Shown: positions 14,577-23,250, counted from the first letter of the stretch. The stretch: 29,672 bases of DNA from an uncultured Desulfuromonadales bacterium (GCA_945787295.1 CALZHQ010000061.1:1-29672), one strand, 5' to 3'. Notes: a model not told the origin generated them from the letters alone. Made by a program: numbers and translations.

Positions 14577-16880
14577 TTATTCAATTTTACTGATCAGCAC
14601 TTCACGCGGCTTGCCGCTGCCATCGGAAGGGCCGACAATCCCTTCGGCCTCCATCCGCTCAATCATCCGCGCCGCTCGATTATAGCCAACCCTTAAGCGG
14701 CGTTGCAGCATCGAAATCGATGCCTGGCGGGTGTCGGAGACGATTTTCAGCGCCTCATCCCAGCGGTCGTCATATTCCTCGTCATCAGCCTCTGTTCCGC
14801 TGCTGCTCGGCGGAGTCTGCAGGATCGACTTGTCGTAATCGGCGTTTCCCTGTTTGGAGAGGAAATCGACCACCCGCTGCACTTCCAGCTCCGAGACGAA
14901 AGCGCCATGGACCCGCTGCAGGTAACCGACGCCCGGCGGCAGGAACAGCATGTCACCCATGCCGAGCAGGGTTTCCGCACCCATCGAATCGAGGATGGTA
15001 CGCGAGTCGGTGCGTGAGAAGACCTTGAAGGAGATCCGCGTCGGGAAGTTGGCTTTGATCAGGCCGGTGATGACATCGACGCTTGGGCGCTGGGTAGCGA
15101 GGATCAGGTGGATACCGGCGGCCCGGGCCATCTGCGCCAACCGGGCAACCGATTCCTCAATATCTTTACCGGCGACCATCATCAGGTCGGCCAGCTCGTC
15201 AACGATGACCACGATATAGGGCAGGTGGCCGTGCTCCAGCTCTTCTTCCGGTTCAATGAACGGCGGCGGTTCCATCTCGGCATCGAGGAAATCCTCGACC
15301 GGTTCCGGCTCCGGTGGCAGGTTCTCCGCCTCCTTCGCTTCCTTGACCAGCTTGCGGTTGTAGCCGTCGATATTGCGCACGCCCTTGTCGGCCATCAACT
15401 GGTAGCGCCGCTCCATCTCGCGCACCGCCCAGGCCAGCGCCAAAGAAGCTTTCTTCGGGTTGGTGACTACCGGCAGCAGCAGGTGGGGAATCCCTTCATA
15501 GATCGACAGCTCGAGCATTTTCGGGTCGATCATGATCAGCCGCACGTCTTCTGGGCTGGCACGATAGAGCAGTGAGAGGATGATGGTGTTGATCGACACC
15601 GACTTGCCGCTGCCGGTTGAGCCGGCCACCAGCAGGTGAGGCATCTTGGCCAGGTCGGAGACCACCACCTTGCCGAAGATGTCCTTGCCCAGGGCCATCG
15701 GCAATTTGCCGCCCGATTTCTGAAAGGCCTGGTCCTCGATGATCTCTTTGAGGTAAACGGTTTCGCGATCCTTGTTGGGGATTTCGATGCCGACCACGCC
15801 GCGGCCAGGGATCGGGGCGACGATGCGGATCGACACTGCCTGCAGGGCCATCGCCAGGTCGTCCTGCAGGTTGGAGATCTTGTTGACCTTGACCCCCGGT
15901 GCCGGGGCAAACTCGTACATGGTGACCACCGGACCCGGTTTGACTTCGACCACGTCCCCCTCGACGCCGAAATCGAGCAGCTTGTTTTCCAGCATCTGCG
16001 CAGCTTTGGTCAGGCTGTCCTTGTCGATTGGCTTGGGCTCGCCCCCTTCGTGGTCAAGTAGGGTCAGGCCAGGCATATGGTATGCCCCGCTCGGCTCGAG
16101 GAAGGAGAAGGCCACCTGGTTTTCTTCGTCTGATGGTTTCTTCTTTTTTTTGCTGGTCTTCGGTTCTTCCAGTTTTTTCGGTTCCGGTGCCAGGATCAGC
16201 GGGGCCTTGACCTCCGGCTCTACCCGGAGTTTTTTCTCTTTTTGCCGGAGTTCTTTCTTGGCTTTTTTCGCTTCACGGCGTAATTCCATTCTACGACCGA
16301 AACGGTCCAGGAAACCGTCGATAAAGAGGACAAAGGAGAAGCGGGTGGAGAGGATCAGGGACACGAGGAAGAAGACCACCAGGATGATCGCCGCGCCACC
16401 GAGGTTCAGGTAGCTGGAGAGCACCGAGACGATGACCCGGCCGATGGCGCCGCCCGCTTCACTGATCTTGCTGCCGAGCAGGGTGATCTCTGAGAACTGC
16501 AGCGCCAGCAGTCCGCCGAGGGTGACCTGCAGGAGCAGGAAAGCGATCAGCCGGACGACACGGAAATGGACTTCCCGGAATTTCAGCCAGCGCCAGGCCA
16601 GGTGCAGGCAGCCGAGCGGCCAGAGCCAGGCGGTGAGACCGAAGGCCTGGTAGAGCAGGTCGGCCAAGTGGGCGCCGAATACGCCGATCAGGTTTTGCAC
16701 CCGATCCGGACTGAGATTGTTATTGAACGATGGGTCGTTGTTGCTGTAGCTGCCGAGGCAGAGGAGCAGGAAAAACCCGATCGCGAGCCAGACCAAACCA
16801 AGGATTTCCTTGCGCATGCGGCTGTCGGTGGGAAACTCAGGTGCTTCTTTTGTCTTTGCGGGGGCTTTAGCTTTACTCAT
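14577..16880 (-). CDS. ftsK: DNA translocase FtsK
   Basis: 767-residue septal DNA translocase of the FtsK/SpoIIIE family, which pumps chromosome ends during division. The N-terminal membrane domain has about four helices (25-190). A short, very basic then K/P/E-rich linker (195-255) replaces the long E. coli linker, hence the smaller size. The motor holds Walker A AGSTGSGKS (419-427), Walker B IVVIVDELAD (about 556-565), and the RISFKVFSRTDSRTILD region. The C-terminal gamma winged helix (about 700-767) carries QASISMLQRRLRVGYNRAARMIE, the KOPS-reading part. An acidic proline-rich insert (about 515-550) lies within the motor. It starts 28 nt after uppP with only a weak ribosome site, so it is likely cotranscribed with uppP. 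Confidence 0.97.
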   Translation of the reverse strand: MSKAKAPAKTKEAPEFPTDSRMRKEILGLVWLAIGFFLLLCLGSYSNNDPSFNNNLSPDRVQNLIGVFGAHLADLLYQAFGLTAWLWPLGCLHLAWRWLKFREVHFRVVRLIAFLLLQVTLGGLLALQFSEITLLGSKISEAGGAIGRVIVSVLSSYLNLGGAAIILVVFFLVSLILSTRFSFVLFIDGFLDRFGRRMELRREAKKAKKELRQKEKKLRVEPEVKAPLILAPEPKKLEEPKTSKKKKKPSDEENQVAFSFLEPSGAYHMPGLTLLDHEGGEPKPIDKDSLTKAAQMLENKLLDFGVEGDVVEVKPGPVVTMYEFAPAPGVKVNKISNLQDDLAMALQAVSIRIVAPIPGRGVVGIEIPNKDRETVYLKEIIEDQAFQKSGGKLPMALGKDIFGKVVVSDLAKMPHLLVAGSTGSGKSVSINTIILSLLYRASPEDVRLIMIDPKMLELSIYEGIPHLLLPVVTNPKKASLALAWAVREMERRYQLMADKGVRNIDGYNRKLVKEAKEAENLPPEPEPVEDFLDAEMEPPPFIEPEEELEHGHLPYIVVIVDELADLMMVAGKDIEESVARLAQMARAAGIHLILATQRPSVDVITGLIKANFPTRISFKVFSRTDSRTILDSMGAETLLGMGDMLFLPPGVGYLQRVHGAFVSELEVQRVVDFLSKQGNADYDKSILQTPPSSSGTEADDEEYDDRWDEALKIVSDTRQASISMLQRRLRVGYNRAARMIERMEAEGIVGPSDGSGKPREVLISKIE

Positions 16881-16908
16881 AAGTGGTCAATATCCAGATC
16901 AGTTCCTG

Positions 16909-17709
16909 TCAAGCTGCGAACATAGAATAGCCGATTATGCTGCTGCCGACCAGCAAACAGTAAATGGCAAAACCGATTAAACGGCGGCGGCGAACCACTT
17001 CCATCAACCAGCGGATGGCAAACAGGCCGCTGATAAAAGCGACCAGGGCACCGATGCCATAAGCCGGCAGATCCCCGTTGCCGATCTGCTGCAGGTCTTT
17101 GATTGACAAGAGCATCGCGCCACCAATCGCCGGCAAAGCGAGCAGAAAAGAAAACCGGGCCGCCGCTTCGCCGTCGATGCCACGCAGCAGCAGGCAGGCA
17201 ATGGTTGAACCGCTGCGGGAGATGCCGGGAATAATCGCCAAACCCTGAACCACTCCGACCAGCAGAGCGTCATTGGTTTTCAGATGTGCCAAGCTACGAC
17301 CATCTTTGCGGGTCCGTTCGGCCACGATCAGCAGCATTGCGGTTAGCAGCAACATACTGCCGATTACCGGCAGGTTCTCGAACAGCCCTTCGAAAAAATC
17401 CTTGCCGGTCAGACCGATCAGCGCGGTCGGGATCGAGCCGATAACGATCATCCAGAAGGTATGCCGATCGTCGATTGCATAGGCATCTTTGCGGAAGAAG
17501 CAGCTCAGCAGTTTCCAGACATCTTTGCGAAAATAGATCACCACCGCCATGGTGGTGGCAAAATGCAGCAGCACGTCGAACAGCAGGCCCGGCTGTTCGA
17601 AACCGGGCAGGAAATGCTGGGCGATCGCCAGGTGGCCGGAAGAGGAAACCGGTAGAAACTCGGTCAGACCTTGAACCAGGCCGAGCAGTGTGGCGTGGAA
17701 AATATCCAT
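16909..17709 (-). CDS. uppP: Undecaprenyl-diphosphatase UppP (BacA)
   Basis: 266-residue integral membrane phosphatase that converts undecaprenyl diphosphate to undecaprenyl phosphate for peptidoglycan lipid recycling; overexpression classically gives bacitracin resistance. The catalytic motifs are present: GLTEFLPVSSSGH (14-26) with Glu17 and His26, and PGISRSGST (about 160-168) with the active arginine. About seven or eight hydrophobic helices are seen. Start ATG at 17709. It lies 93 nt downstream of rnj and 28 nt upstream of ftsK, in a run of envelope and division genes on one strand. Confidence 0.97.
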   Translation of the reverse strand: MDIFHATLLGLVQGLTEFLPVSSSGHLAIAQHFLPGFEQPGLLFDVLLHFATTMAVVIYFRKDVWKLLSCFFRKDAYAIDDRHTFWMIVIGSIPTALIGLTGKDFFEGLFENLPVIGSMLLLTAMLLIVAERTRKDGRSLAHLKTNDALLVGVVQGLAIIPGISRSGSTIACLLLRGIDGEAAARFSFLLALPAIGGAMLLSIKDLQQIGNGDLPAYGIGALVAFISGLFAIRWLMEVVRRRRLIGFAIYCLLVGSSIIGYSMFAA

Positions 17710-17802
17710 TACAGTTTAACTTTCAAGCAAAGAGGTTTAATCACGGATCGGTTCCTTTTGAACTTGAGCCGCGATGATTTACCTCTGGCTGTTCGAGTCC
17801 AA

Positions 17803-19482
17803 TTAGAGTTCCAGTATCACCGGCAAGATTAACGGCCGGCGGGCAATCTTTTTGTTGAAACAGCGGCGCAACGCCTTGCGCACCTCGACCCGTAGCTCTT
17901 CCCAGTCGCTGACCGCATCGAGACTATGTTCGCGAAGCAGGTCGCGAACAGCCTGTTTCGCCTCTTCGAGCAGGTTGTCATTCTCCTCATTCTCTTCGAC
18001 AAAACCTTTGGTGAACAGTTCCGGTCCCTGGACGATTTCGCCGGTCGATTGATTGACCGCCAGCATCAGAATTACCAGCCCGTGATTGGCCAGATGGCGG
18101 CGATCGCGCAGCTCCATCGTACCGACATCGCCGACCCCTTTGCCGTCAACGAAAACCCGGCCAGTTTCGACCGGTTCATCCAGGGTCGCTCCATCAGAGT
18201 CGATCAACAAAGGCTTGCCATTATCGAGAATGAAGGCGTTCTCTTTCGGCAGGCCAAGTTCGACCGCCAGTTGAGCATGCTTGACCAGATGGCGATATTC
18301 GCCGTGGACCGGCACAAAGTAGGTCGGTTTGACCAGGTTGTGGACCAGTTTTAGTTCTTCGCGGCTGGCGTGGCCGGAGACGTGAATCTCGCTGGTTTTT
18401 TCATAAAAGACCTCGGCGCCGCGACGATACAGGTTGTTGATCAGATCGGAGATCGCCTTTTCGTTGCCGGGGATAAATTTGGATGACAGGACCACGGTAT
18501 CGCCCGGCTCCAGCTCGATCTGTTTGTGGTCCCCCAGGGCGATCCGCATCAGCGCGCTCAAAGGTTCGCCCTGACTGCCGGTGGTGATGATCAAAACCTC
18601 TTCCGGTGGTAACTGGCGCATGTCGCGCAGGTCGATGAACTGCTCTTCGGCGATTTTCAGGTAGCCAAGCTTGCGGGCAATATCGATATTGCTGACCATG
18701 CTGCGGCCGTTGATCAACAGCTTGCGGCCACTTTCCGCGGCAACTTCGGCAATCTGCTGAATGCGGTGGATGTTGGAGGAGAAGGTTGCCACCACCACCC
18801 GCTTGGCGCAGTTGGGGATGATCTCTTCCAGCGCTTTTTTAACCGTCCGCTCCGAGAGGGTGTAGCCCTCGTTCTCGACATTGGTCGAGTCGGCCAGCAG
18901 TAACAGCACGCCATCTTCACCGAATTCGGCCAGGCGGGCCAAATCGGTGTTTTCGCCGTCGACCGGGGTCTGGTCGATTTTGAAGTCGCCGGTGTGGACC
19001 ACCAGTCCGAGCGGGGTGCGGATTGCCAGGCCGACCCCATCGACGATCGAGTGGGCGGCGCGGAACGGTTCGACTTCAAAGGGAAACAGGTCGACCTTCT
19101 GGCGGGTTTGGACCTCAATCAGTTGCACGCGATGGTCGAGCTCAAACTCTTTCAGTTTGTTGCGCAACAGGCCAAGGGTCAATCCGGTTCCGTAGATGTC
19201 TGGCTCGCCGAGTTGTTGCCACAAAAAGGGAATCGCGCCGATGTGATCTTCGTGACCGTGGGTTAAAAACAGGGCAACGATGTCTTCAGTGCGGTCTTCC
19301 AGGGAGCTGATGTCGGGCAGGACCAGGTCGATGCCCAGCATGTAGGCTTCGGGAAACATCAGGCCGCAATCGATCAGCAGGATTTTGCCTGCGTATTCGA
19401 GGGCCATCATGTTCATGCCGATTTCGCCCAAGCCACCGAGCGCCACCAGGCGTAAGGAATCAGGCTGCGTGTTGGTCGTCAC
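17803..19482 (-). CDS. rnj: Ribonuclease J
   Basis: 559-residue metallo-beta-lactamase/beta-CASP ribonuclease, with endonuclease and 5'-3' exonuclease activity in RNA processing. The metal site HGHEDH is at 75-80, with AAHSIVDGVG, HTGDFKID and the late HVSGHAS histidines. A DGKGVGDVG segment and a C-terminal domain follow, and the length is normal for the family. GTG at 19482 is preceded by GGAAGGAG at 6 nt. This lies inside the end of plsC, so the two genes overlap by 23 nt and are probably translationally coupled. Downstream lie uppP and ftsK. Confidence 0.97.
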   Translation of the reverse strand: MTTNTQPDSLRLVALGGLGEIGMNMMALEYAGKILLIDCGLMFPEAYMLGIDLVLPDISSLEDRTEDIVALFLTHGHEDHIGAIPFLWQQLGEPDIYGTGLTLGLLRNKLKEFELDHRVQLIEVQTRQKVDLFPFEVEPFRAAHSIVDGVGLAIRTPLGLVVHTGDFKIDQTPVDGENTDLARLAEFGEDGVLLLLADSTNVENEGYTLSERTVKKALEEIIPNCAKRVVVATFSSNIHRIQQIAEVAAESGRKLLINGRSMVSNIDIARKLGYLKIAEEQFIDLRDMRQLPPEEVLIITTGSQGEPLSALMRIALGDHKQIELEPGDTVVLSSKFIPGNEKAISDLINNLYRRGAEVFYEKTSEIHVSGHASREELKLVHNLVKPTYFVPVHGEYRHLVKHAQLAVELGLPKENAFILDNGKPLLIDSDGATLDEPVETGRVFVDGKGVGDVGTMELRDRRHLANHGLVILMLAVNQSTGEIVQGPELFTKGFVEENEENDNLLEEAKQAVRDLLREHSLDAVSDWEELRVEVRKALRRCFNKKIARRPLILPVILEL

Positions 19483-20182
19483 TGACGGCTCCTTCCATTT
19501 TTGCGACGATCGGTTGGCGCACCTGCGCCATCAACTGATCGATATCGCTATTCTTCATCCCGGCTGTGGAGACCGCCGGGAAAACTTCCATTTCGATATC
19601 CGCAGCGTGAATCCGCAGGCTGTTTTTCGCCATCACCGCAAAGCTGCCTTTGATAGCGACCGGCACCACCGGGACCTGGGCCTTGACGGCAATTAGAAAA
19701 CCACCTTTTTTGAATTCCTGCAACGCTCCGTTTGGAGTCCGGGTGCCTTCGGGAAAAATAATCACCGAGGCACCGTCACAAATCTGCTGGGCTGCATCGT
19801 TCATGCTATGCATCGCTTTACGTCGATCTGAACGGTCGATGGGTATGTAGCCGCATCGTTTCATGGCCAGACCGAACAGCGGGATATTAAACAGTTCCTG
19901 CTTGGCCATCCAACGGAATTGGAGCGGCAGTCCTGCGTAAAGGATCGGGATATCAAAATTACTCTGGTGGTTGACGATGTAGACCACAGACTGCTCGTGC
20001 GGGATATTCTCCGTTCCATGGACTTTGATCCGCAGTCCGGCGAGGAGCAGGGCGCTGCGGCCCCAGATAATCCCCCAGCGATGAACCAGATTTTCGCCCA
20101 GCAGAGAAATCGGCAGGGCCGTCAGCAGCACGAACAGTGTCCATGGATAAAATGTCAGGTAAAAAAACAGCGTGCGCAGCAC
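19460..20182 (-). CDS. plsC: 1-acyl-sn-glycerol-3-phosphate acyltransferase (PlsC-type)
   Basis: 240-residue membrane-associated acyltransferase that makes phosphatidic acid from lysophosphatidic acid. It has an N-terminal hydrophobic segment (about 5-30), then NHQSNFD (70-76, the NHX4D catalytic motif), the FPEGTR acyl-acceptor motif, and KGSF. GTG at 20182 is chosen because GGAGG lies 5 nt upstream; the upstream in-frame TTG overlaps that ribosome site. The 3' end overlaps the rnj start by 23 nt. A candidate promoter stands at 20244-20273. It heads the plsC-rnj-uppP-ftsK run. Confidence 0.94.
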   Translation of the reverse strand: MLRTLFFYLTFYPWTLFVLLTALPISLLGENLVHRWGIIWGRSALLLAGLRIKVHGTENIPHEQSVVYIVNHQSNFDIPILYAGLPLQFRWMAKQELFNIPLFGLAMKRCGYIPIDRSDRRKAMHSMNDAAQQICDGASVIIFPEGTRTPNGALQEFKKGGFLIAVKAQVPVVPVAIKGSFAVMAKNSLRIHAADIEMEVFPAVSTAGMKNSDIDQLMAQVRQPIVAKMEGAVSDDQHAA

Positions 20183-20243
20183 GAAAACCTCCAAACAACC
20201 TGAATCTGAACGTTTCCAGCTTCAAGTGAAATATAAACACTCC

Positions 20244-20273
20244 ACAATACTGATTCTTGCTCTGCTACGTCAA
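20244..20273 (-). promoter_or_regulatory. Candidate promoter of the plsC-rnj-uppP-ftsK run
   Basis: Minus strand TTGACG (20268-20273), 18-bp spacer, TATTGT (20244-20249). It is a reasonable but not strong match, about 60 nt before the plsC start. Confidence 0.4.
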
Positions 20274-20329
20274 ATTATTTTAACGCTTTAGCTGGTTAGA
20301 AAGGAGCTCAGTGATCAAGCTTTACTCCA

Positions 20330-20379
20330 CAGGACATTTGATAAACGGATCGATTGGGTTTGCTGGGCGAAGTCGGCAA
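20330..20379 (+). repeat. Dispersed repeat, copy A
   Basis: 50 bp matching 24660-24709 at 45 positions without gaps. The shared core includes GGGTTTGCTGG and CGAAGTCGG. Similarity stops soon after, as expected for decayed copies of a mobile sequence. Confidence 0.7.
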
Positions 20380-20623
20380 TTTGGAGACGGAGTTTCTCTC
20401 GACCAACGTCCGATAAGTTGACACTTGCAGGAAGATCCTCCAGCTGAGATCGGTCAAAACTAGCTACTGAGTAGAATTGGTTGATCCGATCCCCGGATCA
20501 GAAATTCGTTATCTATAGTGAAATCCTGTTTTTTGATATATCGATATGTACGATTTACCCTAAGGCAAAGTAGGTCCCCCTCCTTTCAGCACGACACAAA
20601 ACCGGCCCAACCTGATTCAAAAT

Positions 20624-20807
20624 AAGGGGTTAAGTTAATCTGTTGATTTTTGATAATTGAAGAACGAAAGGCCTCTGAGTTCCATGACTTAGAGGCCTTT
20701 TGCCCTTTAGGGAATTTCCCGGCAGGGTGCGAAATGATAAGCCACTGTATTCACAAAACAAACGCCTCCACAGGCCTGATTTTCAACAGATTAACTTAAC
20801 CCCTTAG
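20624..20807. mobile_element. MITE-like element, 184 bp, 23-bp terminal inverted repeats, 9-bp target duplication
   Basis: Left end AAGGGGTTAAGTTAATCTGT and onward (20624-20646) is exactly reverse-complementary to 20783-20805. ATTCAAAAT flanks both sides (20615-20623 and 20808-20816) as a direct repeat, the mark of transposition; because of shared bases the duplication could be counted as 7-9 bp. There is no coding capacity, so a transposase elsewhere would be needed. The element carries a strong internal hairpin. It sits in the loop of an older hairpin. Confidence 0.85.
20667..20701. terminator. Terminator-like hairpin inside the MITE
   Basis: 14-pair stem (AAAGGCCTCT outer arm, GAGT/ACTT inner with one G-T pair), 6-nt loop, followed by TTTT on the plus strand and preceded by an A run, so it could act in either direction. 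Confidence 0.7.
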
Positions 20808-20890
20808 ATTCAAAATGTTTGGGCCGGTTTTGTGTCGCGGATGGTGATTTGCTAGCTGTCACCGGATTGATCGAGTGGATGTCTGGCGAG

Positions 20891-22015
20891 CTAAAATTCC
20901 AGTGCCAATTGAGCCGTCACCAAGTTGACAGGATCATCTTTGTCGGTATCGGCACGGAGGTATTCTAACGCCACGACAACATGTTCGTACAAGCCATAAG
21001 AAGCCGTGGCTCCATAACGGTGTACATCATCCTGGAAGTCCTTAGCCTGCTCGTAGCGGGCGGCAATCTGGATTTTGTCAGCCGGTATCCAGGCAAGTTC
21101 CAGGTTCCAAGCCTCAGGGCGCTGCCCAGTCAGGTCTTCGCCGGTGGCCACAAGGGCTGAACCAAAGTCTTCAAGGGCAGCGAGATATTCTGCTTCAAAT
21201 CCGATCTGACCGTAGTGAGCAGAAAGGAAGGCACTAACGCCTGCGACACTGCTTGAGTAGAGCGTAGAATCCTGCACAAGTTCGTTATCACTCTCCGCCA
21301 GATCACTGATATAAGACGTTCCAAAATTTAAATTCTCTCCCGCAGCTACTTCCAATGATACGACCAGACTATCTATATTATTATTGTCACCGGCAGCATC
21401 CGCATCACCGTTGAAAGTTCCCGCCTTGAGTGTCCAGATATCACCATCCAGGGCGATCAGCATTGTCGTGTTCTGTGTTTCACCGAGTTCCAAGGTCAGT
21501 GGGTCACTGATCATGTAGCTATTGAACATCCCGAACGGGACATACATCCGACCGACATGCAGGGAGGGAGACTGGCCGAAAAATTGACCGGAAGTTCTCA
21601 GGCTGATAACTGCTTCGTCGACATCGATATCATCATCGCTGCTATCATCTTCCTCGTAGAGTAAGGTCAGATGCCCACCAATGTACTCATTGAGAGTCGT
21701 CTCTATGGAAAGTTCAGCGGTCGCTAGATTGAGATCGCTTTCTTCGTCCCCTCCGTCCGGCTTGGAATATGCTGCCTCCGCTTCGAGCAAACCATGTAGT
21801 GTGACATATTTGCTGATCTGGCCGTAGTCGGCACCATTCTCCACGTCGTGTACTTTTAACGCCTGCTGCGTTTCGAGAACTTCGATCCGTTTTTTAAGGT
21901 TTTCTATCTCGCTTTTACTTTCTGGATGGGCGGCAAATGTTGGAGAACTCAGAATAAAAAGGCCGGTAATTGATAATAGAAAATGAGGAATGGAAAAAAG
22001 GTACTGTTTGAACAC
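20891..22015 (-). CDS. LbtU-family siderophore porin-like outer-membrane protein
   Basis: 374-residue outer-membrane beta-barrel protein. A signal peptide (about 1-28, ending TFAA) is followed by a short coiled coil (IENLKKRIEVLETQQ, about 36-50). Then come alternating amphipathic strands with VTLHGLLEAEAAYS, GGHLTLLYEEDD, HVGRMYVPFGMFNSYMISDPLT, and a C-terminal strand ending in aromatic F (LALEF), typical of barrel proteins. The pattern matches LbtU-like proteins; Legionella LbtU imports a siderophore. GTG at 22015 is chosen because AGGAGA lies 8 nt upstream and it begins the signal peptide. The frame stays open upstream to 22204 but reads as non-secretory sequence. A DUF3793 gene ends 210 nt upstream on the same strand. 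Iron uptake is inferred, not shown. Confidence 0.85.
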   Translation of the reverse strand: MFKQYLFSIPHFLLSITGLFILSSPTFAAHPESKSEIENLKKRIEVLETQQALKVHDVENGADYGQISKYVTLHGLLEAEAAYSKPDGGDEESDLNLATAELSIETTLNEYIGGHLTLLYEEDDSSDDDIDVDEAVISLRTSGQFFGQSPSLHVGRMYVPFGMFNSYMISDPLTLELGETQNTTMLIALDGDIWTLKAGTFNGDADAAGDNNNIDSLVVSLEVAAGENLNFGTSYISDLAESDNELVQDSTLYSSSVAGVSAFLSAHYGQIGFEAEYLAALEDFGSALVATGEDLTGQRPEAWNLELAWIPADKIQIAARYEQAKDFQDDVHRYGATASYGLYEHVVVALEYLRADTDKDDPVNLVTAQLALEF

Positions 22016-22041
22016 GTTTGTATCTCCTGTCGTTAAATAAT

Positions 22042-22063
22042 GTGCAATCTTGTCGAATTGCAC
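22042..22063. promoter_or_regulatory. Dyad upstream of the porin gene
   Basis: GTGCAAT-N8-ATTGCAC, perfect 7-bp arms, 26 nt before the GTG start codon and just before its ribosome site. It does not resemble a Fur box; it may be an operator or an mRNA hairpin. Confidence 0.45.
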
Positions 22064-22225
22064 TGCTAAGCCCCTCCATGGTAAGCGTAAATTTGTCATT
22101 TTTCTTGAACTCTTCTCAGAGGTTGTTGTTCGGCCTCTTTCGGGTAGCGAACCCTTGGTCGGTCCACTGCTCTCTGACGACGAGACGCATGTATGCTTCT
22201 TCAATTATGGTTTTCATTTAGAGGC

Positions 22226-22897
22226 TTAAAAAAGATGGTGAACGTCGAGATGCTCCCAACGCAGGCAGTCGAAAGGCGTACAGATATTTTCCAGCCGCTT
22301 GGCCATCCGCTGCCGGCAATTACGAAATGCCCTTGCCAGCCTGATGCTACGCTCTGGATTACCATAAAACTTCCAGAGGCAATGGCCACTGTTCGGCAGG
22401 TCAACCCAGCCCATGAATCCGGCCACATCCTTAAGTGGATAGCCAAGGAAAACGCCTATTTCATGGGGGAAGTCCGTCTTGCTGATCCCGGCTTTCAGCC
22501 GCGCCAGGGCGGTCATGGGATTGCCTGAATCGGAATAACCAGCTTTCCGTAGAAAGTTGCGCACGTTTGAGCGCGACAGCAGGGTTTGTAGAGCGTCTGG
22601 TCGATAGATAAACAGTAGCAGCGAATTCTCCCGATCGGCCATCACCTCGACTTGTAGGCCGACCGCCTGCAGTAACTCGCGACCGTAACTTTGCCAGGCC
22701 AGATAAAAATCATACTCTGGCCTGTGTCGCTGTTTCTGCATGCTCAACAGGTTGGCTGGTTTGACGCCGGCTAGGACTTCAGACGTTTCCAGCGCCAGAT
22801 AAGCGGCCAGCCGCTCGCGGTCGGAGTTATAGCGAGGTACCAACTGGTGCCAGAGCGGGTGCTGGTCATTTATCGATCTTGAAATGGGTATTTGCAC
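22226..22897 (-). CDS. DUF3793 family protein
   Basis: 223-residue soluble protein of unknown function. The segment FPHEIGVFLGYPLKDVAGFMG (about residues 142-162) is the hallmark of DUF3793, a family often found near iron-transport and flavodoxin genes in anaerobes (recalled association). It has several cysteines and a basic C-terminal third. GTG at 22897 is chosen because AAGGA lies 9 nt upstream; the open frame continues to a TTG at 22924 without a ribosome site there. It is preceded by a strong promoter with an overlapping Fur-like box, and followed after 210 nt by the LbtU-like porin, which supports an iron-linked role (inference). Confidence 0.82.
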   Translation of the reverse strand: MQIPISRSINDQHPLWHQLVPRYNSDRERLAAYLALETSEVLAGVKPANLLSMQKQRHRPEYDFYLAWQSYGRELLQAVGLQVEVMADRENSLLLFIYRPDALQTLLSRSNVRNFLRKAGYSDSGNPMTALARLKAGISKTDFPHEIGVFLGYPLKDVAGFMGWVDLPNSGHCLWKFYGNPERSIRLARAFRNCRQRMAKRLENICTPFDCLRWEHLDVHHLF

Positions 22898-22948
22898 AGG
22901 GTTTTGTCCTTCAGGGAGTCTCAATGGAAAACAGATTCAAGTAGCAGT

Positions 22949-22967
22949 GAAAATGAAAACGGATTTC
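22949..22967 (-). promoter_or_regulatory. Fur-box-like sequence
   Basis: GAAAATGAAAACGGATTTC matches the 19-bp Fur consensus at 12 positions. It lies directly downstream of the -10 box, over the expected start point, where a repressor would act. Confidence 0.45.
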
Positions 22968-22996
22968 AATATACTGATAGGCAAGAGGTTGGTCAA
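22968..22996 (-). promoter_or_regulatory. Sigma-70 promoter of the DUF3793 (and porin) transcript
   Basis: Minus strand TTGACC (22991-22996), exactly 17-bp spacer, TATATT (22968-22973). It is a strong match, about 70 nt upstream of the start codon. Confidence 0.7.
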
Positions 22997-23220
22997 GGGG
23001 AAATTGTGTAGCGAAGAATGCGACGGATAGTTATCTTGCAATCCACTGCTACGTCTCGAATGAACGACCAGTCCGATCTGTTGTGATAAATATAAGTAAG
23101 GAGGTGCCGACATCACCTCACTTAGCCGTTTTGGAACAGAGAAGCCGCCGGAAACTCTCCGAAGGCTTGATCTTCACATGTAACTATTGAAGACACATTA
23201 GCTATGCCTCTTCCACAAAC

Positions 23221-23250
23221 AAAAAGCGGGACAACTCTTAGCTGTCCCGC
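23221..23250 (-). terminator. Rho-independent terminator of the NrfJ-like gene
   Basis: GCGGGACA/TGTCCCGC stem (23226-23250) followed by TTTTT on the minus strand, 33 nt beyond the stop codon. Confidence 0.82.

Larger units (their letters stand above)
20592..20837. repeat. Long hairpin (19-bp arms) split by an inserted element
   Basis: Arms CGACACAAAACCGGCCCAA (20592-20610) and its exact reverse complement (20819-20837). If the inserted element and one target copy are removed, the loop is only about 15 nt. It lies about 55 nt beyond the stop of the LbtU-like porin gene, so it may once have been its terminator or a REP-like element. Confidence 0.85.
20183..20890. other. Gene-free region with a nested mobile element and hairpins
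   Basis: About 700 nt without a credible gene. It contains the plsC promoter and a degraded dispersed repeat (20330-20379, copy at 24660). It also has a small hairpin (TGATCCG/CGGATCA, 20482-20500) and a long hairpin whose loop was entered by a MITE-like element (20592-20837). Confidence 0.7.

Noticed and set aside
20592..20837. Integron attC-like site
   Set aside because: There are no integrase or cassette genes and no core-site motifs; perfect inverted ends plus target duplication are better explained by a MITE.
22016..22204. N-terminal extension of the porin gene
   Set aside because: The extension is polar and would bury the signal peptide; a GTG with AGGAGA at 22015 gives a proper exported protein.
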